DNA of 64,000 nt, taken from NCBI RefSeq assembly GCF_963678635.1, contig NC_087065.1, positions 58,678,754 to 58,742,753 on the forward strand. The letters are read 5' to 3'. Within the stretch, counting starts at the first letter, position 1. Each line of letters opens with the position of its first letter. The DNA comes from Symsagittifera roscoffensis. Lineage: Eukaryota > Xenacoelomorpha > Acoela > Convolutidae. A model generated the notes under the pieces. That model ran no database searches. It was not told the DNA's origin and saw only the letters and a program-made list of their open reading frames with translations. This document shows positions 1-11,100 of this stretch, one piece after another. The position numbers and the translations under genes are program-made.

Positions 1-1488
1 GATCGGAGGCACTAAGAAAGTTAACGGAAAGGAACCCGTTATTTGCAGCGAGTTTAAGGAGTGAATTGATTCAAGGAATCTTAAGATTGAGAGTTAAGCA
101 AGAAATGACTGTGCAAAGAACGAAGACAAGGCCCCTTGAGTTCAACTCAGTTCATTAGTCGGAGAAGGTGAAGGTTTACAGGAAAAAATTGGATAGAAAA
201 TCAGGAAAATCGTCAAAATCACTAACAAAACTTACATTACGGATAATGCAAAGGTGATCAAGAAAAGTCACATCTTGATTTAATCACTTAAGCCTTAGTT
301 CACTCCATCAAAATATTCAGATTTAGGTATAAAGCGATCATCAGCGAGCACTCCGAGGAAACCTCTGCATCAATGTAGTTCCGGTAACCCGAGCAGGCCA
401 ATAGCAAAACTACCGAGACCAGATGTATATCCGGTAAAATTACCATCAGGGGGATCAGAAACTGAGATTAAAATGGGCCCTTCAAGAAACTGGGTCATCC
501 AAGAAACTATCATCCAGTTGTTCACCAGAGCATGAGGTTCAAGTAGTACCCAGTGGGATACCAGAAGGTGGCGAGCCAAAGTCAAGTGGCAGGGTAAAAT
601 GTGGAGGCAGAAAAATGCCCGATTACAATAATCCCAGCAGTCCCGGCGACACTGAATAGTTCAACAATAACGACGGCAACAGCAGTAGAGAAGACGACGA
701 CCTAACCAGGCATGTCAGAAGACACTTAAAAGGACACGGTGACGAGTCAAGTAACGGATTCAACGGCCGCGACAAAGAAGACATCGGATAAAGCAGAAGA
801 TTCAGCGCCCACAAAACAGGCGGGAAGAGAACAACAGGGTTCCAGCAAAGACGGTGACAAAAACTTGCAAGTTTCAAAATCCTGAAAAAAGTCATCTGGA
901 AAAAACAAAAGATAGACTCACTTTTTTGGTAGTACTTTTAAGCACTTGGTGAAGACAGTAGAAGAGAAGTCGCAGCTATCAACGATACCAGTTTAGCCGG
1001 AAGACCTACCTACTTCCTACTGATTCAGTGTCGAGGCCAATTCCACACAGGAAGCTACAGAAATCAAAGTTCAGAGCATACAAACCAGATCAAGTGCCGG
1101 GAAAGAAAAGAACTGGAACTAAAATTTTTCAAAACGTACTTGTTAATTGTTATTGAAATTACATACGCATGTATGAAGTTTTTTCGAGAGGGGGAAATGT
1201 GGTGGAGGTCAAGTGTCCACCAAGTGTTACGTACTGTGATAACATGAACGCTTTTAACTATTCTGCTATGTGAAAACAGAGACCTGTCAATTAAGTCTAG
1301 AGACACGGTTAACTCTATGATGCTAAAACCAACACTCTCTCGACAGCTAGTGAAAGATATAGTTGCTCATACATATTCAATTGATTCTCTTATTTTTATT
1401 TTATTTACTTACTATTATAATACAACATTATTTTAATCAAGTTATATATAAGATCTAGGGGATATCACCCAGATTAACGTAAATTACA
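1..1488 (+). mobile_element. 3' remnant of a degraded LTR retrotransposon
   Basis: Plus-strand frame 3 from base 3 reads as a retroelement integrase C-terminal-like sequence (EALRKLTERNPLFAASLRS, then KVKVYRKKLDRKSG) interrupted by several stops. It continues as a low-complexity polar region. A polypurine tract (GAGAGGGGGAAA, about 1186-1197) precedes an LTR-like end. The element is truncated by the window start, so its 5' half and target duplication cannot be seen. Confidence 0.55.
1198..1488 (+). repeat. Putative 3' LTR of the 1-1488 element
   Basis: It starts with TGTGGTGGAGG directly after the polypurine tract and plausibly ends at TTACA (1488), giving TGT...ACA termini, 291 bp. The end is approximate because the partner LTR is outside the window. 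Confidence 0.45.
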
Positions 1489-2072
1489 TCAGATTTACGT
1501 AACAATTGCATAACAACACTGACATTCTGTTGTTATGTTGAAGAACAATTTTAATTTTTGGCTTGTTTGACTGGTAATCCTATTTTCGGTTTGTTGGCCT
1601 TTCAGCTTGGTGGCCTATCAGCAGTTTTTGACCGATTAATTTGCTCAAGGTCCCCGATGTTGCCAACAATTCGGCGACTATAAATCTAAGATGAAGATAT
1701 GCTTGAAAGTAATCTAAAGGCAAGAGGCACGTCCTCTAGTGGCTAAAGCACGTGATTTTTGGTCCGATGGGATCTTTCTTCTTTTTTACCATTTCAAAGA
1801 GCTACGGGACTAATTTTTCGACTATCGCGGCCGAGATACGGTGTTTCCAGAGTTGGTCCGCGACTTAAAAGCCTGTCCAGACAATAGATTTTCATTCGCG
1901 TAATTAACATTTCCGCGACCGACAAAGTCGAAAAATTAGTCGCCGACCTCGATCCGGATTGTTTTCGTAGTGCAGCTTCGCTTCTGTGCAATTTTCATTT
2001 TTATTACACTATTTATATAGCATGAACTATATCAGGTCAATTAATGCGCTTTCAATGCTTCTTGTATTTCAG
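1489..2072. other. Intron sequence upstream of exon 1: one SINE copy
   Basis: Contains the SINE copy at about 1726-1995 and otherwise unassigned AT-rich sequence. No coding signal is visible. Confidence 0.5.
1726..1995 (+). mobile_element. tRNA-derived SINE copy (diverged)
   Basis: It starts with a tRNA-like head (CCTCTAGTGGCTAAAGC, then GGTCCGATGGGATC as degenerate A and B boxes). It ends with the tail motif TGCAGCTTCGCTTCTGTG near 1970-1988, which recurs elsewhere in the window. Confidence 0.45.
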
Positions 2073-2114
2073 ACATATTCGGAACTCGTGAGTGAGTGTT
2101 TCAAGCTTCTCATG
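2073..2114 (+). CDS. DEG/ENaC channel, candidate exon 1 (residues 1-14 of the model)
   Basis: A 42-nt candidate micro-exon between a good acceptor (pyrimidine-rich tract then TTTCAG) and a GTGAGAA donor, phase 0 at both ends, so it joins the next exon in frame. It encodes 14 residues including one Cys. An internal GTGAGT at 2088 offers an alternative donor that would give a 15-nt exon, also phase 0. No domain match is visible, so support is splice sites and phase only. The donor overlaps the target-site duplication of a hAT-type MITE (2122-2359). Confidence 0.4.
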
Positions 2115-5100
2115 GTGAGAACAGGAGCAAATTTAGGTCCCCGTTTGTACTATTTTGAGATATCCGTTTTTGGCTGACTGACCTTAAATTTTTTTCTAAA
2201 GGCGCCTTAGGCGCCAATCTATACCAATTTTGAGGGGGAGCGCGCGCCGAAAAAACGCGATTGTTGGTTCAAACTTTCCAAAAAAGGCTCAAAAACCCCA
2301 TTTTCAAAAGATCTAGGAATTTCCCGACCCCCATCGAGAAATCTCTAGATCCGCGCCTGGGTGAGAATTTGGTTTTTTTGGTATGTACTCGTTAGGTTCC
2401 TCTATGCGTGGCGACTTTTTTGCTTCCGAGGTTTTTCTTGTGAGCCTTTTTAGTGCTCCTTTTCGTTGCTTGTGTTTGCAAAATGCAGCTGCGGCTTGTG
2501 TCAATATAGCTCGTGAAGCCAAGTTAGCACCAGAGCCACCTACTGCCAAAAGCCTTCATTAAAGTTTTTAATCCTAAAAGATACTGTGGTCGGAACGTGC
2601 TGTGCTTCTTGTACAGTCAACGAGTGATCCTTTTTTTTTATTTTGCTACCATTTCACCTTTTTTTGCAAAATATACCTTTATGCTGGAAGGAGGAAAAAA
2701 ACTGGATTATTGAAGTTTTATTGAATGCAGTTATATCAATTATTGCAGTTTTATTGAATTTTTGAAATTCTTTTTATGCCTGCTGGAAAAATTGAACAAA
2801 ATCAAATGTTTCAATGTAATAATTTTTTTTCAATGATCGAAAGTATTTTGCAATGAGCTGAAATGATCTTGTTTTGCTTCTTCTTTTAGGCACCCGAGGA
2901 GAGCTGTAGTGACAGGTTCAAGACGTGGGTGATTCGAGACACAGAGAGCACCGCCATCTACAACTCAGCGGGGATGGCTTTCGCGGTACAAATTAAGCTT
3001 TAATAGTGTCGGTCCGTAAGAAACTCGAAGATGCTCTTCTTATGCTATTATAATTTGCGATGTCATTTTGAACGAATAAAAAATTGTTGATCATTGATTT
3101 ACAATTTCCGAGCTCTCCGCCATTTTTTGAAGCTGAAAGTTCACGCTTTCAAGAAATTTAAATATCGTTATCTTTTTGCAGCGGTGTTTGCCGTTTTTAA
3201 GTTCTGTTACCTGATTATTATAAAATATTTGTGAGTAACTGCTTTTCTTTTTTACCTGAAGACCCGATTGGGTGGTTTTGGGTTAACCGTTAGCACAGCC
3301 ACTTAGCAAATATCCATTACACCTAGTTAACTAGTTACCCGGGTTGACCTCCATGGGGCAGTACAACAGTGCCGAAAATGAAAACTTTGTTCAACATTAC
3401 AGAAAATTCGAATGAATTTCAACATATTAAGTGCGGCAATCAACAATTAAGCGGCGATCGTTTACAATCTTAAGTAAAACTTTAAGATTTAGAGCGAGAA
3501 AGCTTGCAACCTAGACGTTATGGCCTGGAATAATTGCAACCTGGAATCATTGTTTAATTTTCAGGGGTGCGTTCAACAGTGCCGAAGTACAACAGTGCCG
3601 AAAAAGGCGGGAAAATTTCAGATTAATTTAAGTGCGTATTCTAATGAGCGGGAAATTACTTACGCTAATTAACAAAGAAAATCACTCCAATTTTGGCGTC
3701 AAAATGTCAGCAACTGCAAATTAAACAATTATTTTGGCGCGAGAACGTCTAAGTTGCAAGTTTTCTCGCTCAAAATTTTAAAGTGTCCCTTAAGATTGTA
3801 AACGATCGCTGTTTAATTTTTGATTGTCGCACTTAATATGTTGAAATACGTTCGAATTTTCGGCACTGTTGAACAAAGTTTTCATTTTCGGCACTGTTGA
3901 ATTAAATTTTTTTTTCGGCCCTGTTGTACTTCGGCACTGTTGTACTGCCCCATTTGCAGTTGCAGACATTTTGGCGCCGAAATTGGAGTGATTTTTGGGG
4001 CTATTCTCATGCGCGAAGGACCGAATGGGCGAAAAAACTCGTGAGCGAAGGACCAAAACAAAATTAGTCGAAAGTCATTTTTTGAAAAGAAGCAATTGCC
4101 ATTCAATTAGAATGAATTAAATGAAGCAAGGTTTTCCTTCTTCGTAACGAAACCCTTGAAATATAAAATTTGTTCCAATTCGACGGCGGTCAGTGACAAT
4201 TTGTGAAATTTTGCATGTGTCTGCCGTTTTTTTATTCGGTCAATACCAATATTCAGTCCCTGGAAATGCTTACTTTCTTTTCAAATTTTAGATTACTGAA
4301 ATCTGATTGGCTGATTTGTATTTTCGTGCATTCGGACTTTCGCGCATGAGGGATTCCACTGTGATTTTCTTTGTTAATTAGCGTCTATAATTTCCCGCTC
4401 TTTAGAAAAATGCGTATAAATTATTCTGAAATTTTCCCGCCTTTTTCAGCCTTGTTGTGTTTCGGCACAGGGAGGGTTCTCATGCTTGAGGAAGTAAATG
4501 CTTGAAAAATTTCAACCAATCAAAATCGCTAAGCGTTCCTATTGGCTAAATGCCTTTCTCGCAACATCGAAGTCAATATTAACAGAAAATGTATTAAATC
4601 AGTGGAAAATAATCAAAAATATTACAAGTTGCGGGTTACAACCGCAAAATTTCTCAGATAAACATCAAGATTTATGAGTTCAAAATCAGAAGTATTTTGC
4701 AGTCTAGAAAACTTATCTGCTTATTATCTAATCGGTCAATATTAACACTTTTCTTATTTCGAGATTTTCGCGATTTACTTTTAGATTTTGAATACTCAAT
4801 TCTGATTGGCTGAAATTAAACTAAAATTAATGTCAAGCATTTGGTCCCTCAAGCATGAGGGACGCCACCCTTCGGCACCGTTGAACGCCACCCAATTTCC
4901 ATATTTGAAAGTTGTATGACTAACAATTCTTTGATGACTGATGCCTTGATCAATGTTTATATATGCCTTGATCAATGTTTGATAATTTGAAAATTCTAAT
5001 TTTAAAAATAATCATCTTTGAAAAAATTTGCCAAAATTTTCAGAAATTTTTAAAAATATCTTTTTGGTTTATGAAAAATGCGTATCCTACATTTTCTATA

Positions 5101-8100
5101 TAAAAAAATGCTTGACTTAGAGTTTTCTTAACATTTTCTGTATCTAAGGAATTGTACGAAATTGTCTGAAAAGCCTTTTTTCATATATGAAAATTGGGTC
5201 CAAAATAAGATCCTCCCCCTCAAAGCCGTTGGGGGGGGGGATGGTTGTATGTTAACTTGGAACTTGGTTCTAAGTTAGAAATTTTCAGCCAATCAGAATC
5301 GAGTCGAGCATTTTACAAGCAGCACTTAGCAAATTTAATGCTGGGATAGAAGATCTTAACTTGATCCGAACATAGTAGGATAAGCATTTTTGGTCAACCC
5401 GGGTAGTTGTTCCGTTTAAGTGTAGTGCATATCATGTTTATTTATGTTCACATTAAGGTGAATGACACTAACGAGGCTGGTAGTGCGGTACTGCTCCAAC
5501 CACAGGACTTCAATGACCCACTCCAGTTCTTCACGCCCACTTTAGTTCACCAAGTTACACGTGACTATTTGAAAAAATTTTTATCTCGTTTATTTCGGTT
5601 CTTATGCACAAAAGGCCCAAAATCAATATTTTTATTTCTTGAGCCAAAATTTATACAGTCGAATCTGATTGGCCAATATTAGCCAACCAACATGGTTAGG
5701 CAAACCAATCAAAACTTCCAGCAGATAAAATTTTCAGCCGAAAATACCAAAATGTTAAACTTTGCCTAATAATCAAAAATTTTTCAAGTCACAGTAAGTT
5801 TTCTCAGCCGAGGAAAAATCAAGAAATGGCTTCAGCAGATTAAATTTTTTTTTGTTTTGGTCATGTCGGCCAACAAATTTATCAGCTTGGAGTTTCAATT
5901 GAGAGGCAGGAGCAGGACCTTATTATTTGAATTTGAGTGTATAAATTGCGTATCAGATTCAACCTTATTAATTTGAATTCAAGAAAGATGAAGAAATGCT
6001 GATTTTGGGCCGTTTATTGCTTAAAACCCTTTATTTCCTGCGTGATAAAAACAGGTTTTATAAAACGCATGGGATTTGGTTTTTCATTTATTTGTTTTAA
6101 TCTTTATTTTGGGAGGTTTTGGTAAACTTTTTCACTTTGGCCAAACTACGTTACCAATGTTCTTTAAAAAGGTATCAATGGAAATAACGGCTACTTCCAT
6201 GTATGTCTGCATATTCCCATGGTCTCGTCTTACTTACTCCACGTTCTGTGACCTTCGAAATTTTCATTGGGTGGAATAAGTGATCCATTTTTCTGTTTTC
6301 TCAGAAACTAACCGGCCACATCTGAAATTAAAGTTTCGTCATAAAATTGTTAGCATGTGCCACAAAAAGCATTTTTTTGACATTTTGATTGTTTTTTTTC
6401 AATTCCTCATAATTTCCCTCCCAAATTTGAGATTAAAGATCCAATTGGAAGGATAGGTTGTGGAATCTTCCTGGCCTGAGCGACTAAGCTCTTACTTTTG
6501 TAGAAAAAAAGTTCTGACCTTGGAAAGAGTCAAATTTTTGACATTTTGACCGTTTTCAGAAACTTTTGACTTTAGAACCTCGCCAATTCTGAAACTAATG
6601 GTTGAAGTGAAGTATCGCGCAGAAGCTTTTTTCGCTGTTTGTGACAGTTTTAGGAAAATTCTTGACTTTCCTCAAAAACCAACCGGCCATATCTGAGATA
6701 AAGGATTAAATCAAAGAAAAAAATGGCGAAACTTTTTCCTGCAGAACCTTTATTTTTTATTACTTTTGCGATAAGCAAGGGTTTTTGCAATCGGGTACTA
6801 GGCTCTTTTTCACGTAAACAGAATGGTCGAATGGTAAAAAATGCATAATTGCTTAATAACGTGTTACTTGTATTAGCTGCATGCAGTTACCGCGCGGCAT
6901 GTAGTTGTGTTACGATAAGACTTGCAAAAATATTGGTAGGCTTTAATTCTGTCGGCTTATTTTTGAAATGTTTTCTTTCTACTAATTGTTGTTTGTATTA
7001 TATCGATAGAACTGTAACATGACATTTTTGAACTCTAACGAGAAGTCTTTGTTAGTCTAAATAACATTCTTCAGCCCTTCGAAATAATTGCTACGTTTGC
7101 GATTAGCAAGTGTTATCAAATCGGAATGTAGACTTTTTGTCGGGTTAACAACTAGTTTAACAAAATCAGTTGAATCTTTTTTGATGCTGCTATGTAGCTG
7201 ACGTGCTCAATTTCTTGAAAATTCAGTTTTAACTACTGGGTGTGTACTAGTTACTACAGGGTTTTTTCAGGGGGCCTTAACTAATGTCTGCTCGAAGATT
7301 GTCGGCCTTGATTCCGTTTCATAACTTTTGTTCAGTTGCTTATTTGAATTTTATAATATTTTGTTTGGTATGTTTGCCTAAAATTTTTATTTGATAAAGA
7401 TAGGTACTTTTTTACCCTTGCGATGAGCAAGTGTCTTGCAATCGGGTAAGAGACTTTTCTTACCCCAATTAAATTTAAGCACTGGACTCATCTCCCGGAC
7501 TCATTTATCCACTTGGCCTTTTTGTTGCAACAGAGGTATTTGGAGCATGTAAATATACGGCCTATTCGAACTTTTCCCTAAACGATTTTTTTTGTAATTT
7601 ACCAATCCGCTTTGTTAAAACTTCATTTTTGTTTTTTTTTTCCTTTTTTTTTCTCGGTTTAATAGGTTTTGGCATATTTTATATCGGCTTAGTGGCCCCA
7701 TATTGCATCGTTTGATCGGCGAAAATTTTTTTGTGTGTGCGTTCTGAGTTTTGAGGGAGATGAGCTTTAAAAGTTTTTTTTTTCAATTTTTTTCGGCTTT
7801 ACGGGGCTCTGCTCAGACATTTTTTGTTTTTTTTTAACGCTTGTTAAGTTTTCCAATGGTAATTTTTTTACTTTCTAATGTATTATTATTGTTTTATTTT
7901 TGGTTTCTAGAGTAGATCTTGTTTTTCTTTACATTTCTTAGTTTTTCCGATTACGTTTTTCTATTTTTCGACTTTTGTTGAAGTTTTTCGACCTTTTGTT
8001 CCGAGTATTGCATCGCAATTGGTGCGAAGCTCAGTTTCGCTTCTGTGTTTAATTTTTTGAAACGCTTTGCAAAATTTTATTTCTTTTTGCAACAAAAAAT

Positions 8101-11100
8101 TAAACAACATAATAATCCGTTACAATCGGTTCCCTACGCCTATACTTGGATGTGGGTAAGATACAATCGCTATTTTTTTTAGATTTGGATTGCTTTACAC
8201 AAAAGGGTGACGCGTGTGTGTTTCCTGCCTACAACGATAGGCGTGTGAAACACATCGGCTGTTCCCAAGAGTTCGACCCCGACGAGCAGACTCCCTTCTG
8301 TCCCACAGAGGTGACTGATGGCAAGGCTGATAAGGTGGCAGAGTGTAACCTCGAAATATGCGTCGCAGGTCAGAATACACCAATTACATTGCTTTCATTA
8401 TTTACACTGCTTACTACATGGTCATGAAATAAAACTCAGCCTGCGTTCTTGACTTTTAGTTTACAGATCAAAAAAGGTTCAGAAGCATCTCAAAGGCTTT
8501 CGAAAGAAAAAAGGATATTAAGAATACTTATTAAAATTGTTACCGGAAACTAGCCTTTTTTCCATAAACAACTTTTATTGCAAAATTTAACTGGTTTTCT
8601 TACTTGCTTCATTTTTGAACGGTAACAACTTTCCAACTTGGCCTTAAGGCATCGTGGTTGCCTTTGTACCCTTGGGTTCGAGTCCCGGACGGACTTTGTT
8701 TTTTCTGTTAAAGTGAAACAGGAATTTTTGCCGGGAAAAATTGAGCTTACGGAATTTTATTCGTCTGCTTATGTTTTTATTAGCTATGTTGCAACATCTA
8801 CTGTAATTTGTAAATGTGTTTTTGTTTTAGTGTAACTTGTAAATCTAATAGCAAAAACGTTGTATATTATTATATTATCGTTGGTTTTCTTCTTTTTTGC
8901 CTAAAAGCTTTTTTCTGCCTAAATGGATTCGGTTTAGGTTTTGTCCGCTTAGTAATTTTAATTTGGGTCGCTTCAAAAGCAAAAAACTATCCATTTTTGT
9001 TTAAACATTTCAGATAGTTTGTGTTGCAAGAGGTTTCACTGCCTACTTTTTGTTACTTTAGCAACTAAAATCACATTTTGAAGCCGTTTCTCTATAACAT
9101 AACTCCGTTTTTACAACAAAAAGAAAAGAAAAGTTACTTCAAATATTTACTGAAAATTTTCGCCCTTTAAAGCAACACAAAACAAATTTGCCTACTTATT
9201 TCGCGTAAGTTTTGCGCAGAAGCGACATTCGGAAAACATCAAAGAATAAAGCGAGAATATTTTCGCCTTTTAAAACAACACAAATTTGCCTACTTAATTC
9301 GCGTAAGTTTTGAACAGAAGCGACATTGCCAATTTTTTGGGTTGTTGAAATGATGCAAACAGAAAACAAGCAAAATTTCAAGGAATTTTAAATGCTTTCA
9401 ATTAACTGACCGTTCTTTGACTGAGTTTTCAGTCATCTTCAGCCGGTACAGATATTTCGAAAAGGATATTCTAATATCAAACAAAGTTCAATCAAGTTTA
9501 AATCATTCAATTTCAAAATCATTATCGAGCTCAAACTTATAAATCGGTCGCTTTGTTCAGCTTTTTTTGAATTGTTCGCGCATAAAATTGTCAGCCCCTA
9601 GTCTCAAGCTAGCATCTCAAAAAATGGGGAGTTTGTCTTGGTCTTTAACTGCTAGTGCACTAGTCAAGTTCTTGTGTGTAGTACATTTTCCTGGAGTCTG
9701 CAAAACTGACTGAAAGTTTAGTTTATCAGGATAAAATTTTGAATTTTAAATTAATGCAATTGAATTAAGCAAAGATAAGACAAAATTTTTACTGACTTAA
9801 CGCAAACTAGTTAAATCTTTGAAAAGTATAGTTCAGTTTTGTCTTCGTTGACAGATATAATGTTTTGAACTCTTTCATTTAAAACGAGGTACTTTTTGTT
9901 CTTTTTGATTTTATGGCCATTGGATTTGTCAATTTTTTTTGGTTTTTATGCGGAGGCATCGTTTCGCTAAACGCCCCTTGCCTTGCAAATTTTAGAGTGG
10001 GCTCCTCTGAAATTAGGTAGCATTTGTTGTCCCAGCTATCCAACTGATGTCTGCATCTCGCTGCTTCCAAATGGAGGTTGTGAATAAAGTTTCACAGCGT
10101 GGTACCATGCTTTTTATCGAGATGGAGCTAAGTTTGAGAAACACATCGTTTTTCGGGTTGTAAACAGGTTCTGTCGCAATTACTGTGAGTTTCCTGGGCG
10201 ATCATATCATAGGATTTGTCGATTTTTTCTTTTTTTTAATGCAAAAAGGCAGCATTCTTGAGGCCAATGCTAGCTCGTGATTTGTTCTGTAGGTCATTTT
10301 GAGATCCAGCTCAATAATTTTTTTCATTTAATTCTGCGAGGAATGGAAAAAAACCCTATAATTGCGCAAACCGATAATTGCGCTCCGGGATTTTTAGCAG
10401 TGACTGCAAAATGTTTTTGCTCGAAATCTGACAAAAGTTTCTAGGCCGGCAGTTAAGTGCTGATTCAGTTTAGGCCTGGAAAAACTGATCGTAGGTTTTT
10501 TTTCTGTTTTTTGAGAAGGAAGGCGCATATGCAAACTATGCGTTCCCAGATACACTAACTTGAATTGAATACAGCTGATGAAGTATTTAACGAGTAATTT
10601 TCAAGCTAACCATCGGCTAACCAGAAAGGTGATTTTCTAAAAACACATCAGTTCTTCGGGATTGCCTAACAAAATTATCCTCGTGTAACCATTTGATCCA
10701 CTGACCTTCTGGTTAAAATCTTCTTAATTTTTAGGAATCTCGAAATTTCGCACAGCGAGGATGGGTGCCATTTTTTCATCTGACTGGTTGCAGCCGTTCG
10801 AATCAGGTTGTCTTCCTTTGGAAGGGCAATCTGAGTTGTCATATCTTTTTTACAGTCAAAACCGCACTGGCAACTACAAAACATGCTTGATAAATTTTCG
10901 AGCATCTGATATTCCCACTGAAATGCCGTGATTGAGTTCTATCAATTTTTTTTCAATCAGTCGCGTTTCAATCTTTTTTTCTATTTCTGTAAAAGCGGAT
11001 GCTTGACATTTATGTGTTTGGTGTTATGAGCTACTCTTGTCGCTTGAAATAATGTTTGTGGCCCGACTCTTAAAGAATTGGTTAGTTTTTAGATGAAACT

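Larger units (their letters stand above)
2986..5457. other. Intron 2: interlocked inverted repeats and MITEs
   Basis: Holds the inverted-repeat complex 3354-4890. Outside it there is only AT-rich sequence, a short direct repeat ATGCCTTGATCAATGTTT at about 4941-4980, and a 10-G run at 5231-5240. The short open frames here are formed by the inverted repeats. Confidence 0.6.
5561..8182. other. Intron 3: dispersed repeat and SINE tail only
   Basis: T-rich intron. About 7083-7402 is homologous to 27325-27715 (shared blocks AGCAAGTGTTATCAAATCGG and AGATTGTCGGCCTTG). A SINE tail lies at about 8003-8052. A diverged local repeat (AACCGGCCAYATCTGA) occurs near 6306 and 6678. No exon was found. Confidence 0.5.

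Noticed and set aside
623-1306. Minus-strand open frames in the first 1.3 kb
   Set aside because: Antisense to the degraded LTR-element remnant; no motif.
5554-5560. Donor at 5554 (GTTACA) for exon 3
   Set aside because: Would leave phase 0, incompatible with the phase-1 start of exon 4. The GTGACT donor at 5561 fits.
8629-8720. Functional tRNA gene
   Set aside because: A good B box, but no cloverleaf-compatible acceptor or anticodon stems. Better read as a SINE head.
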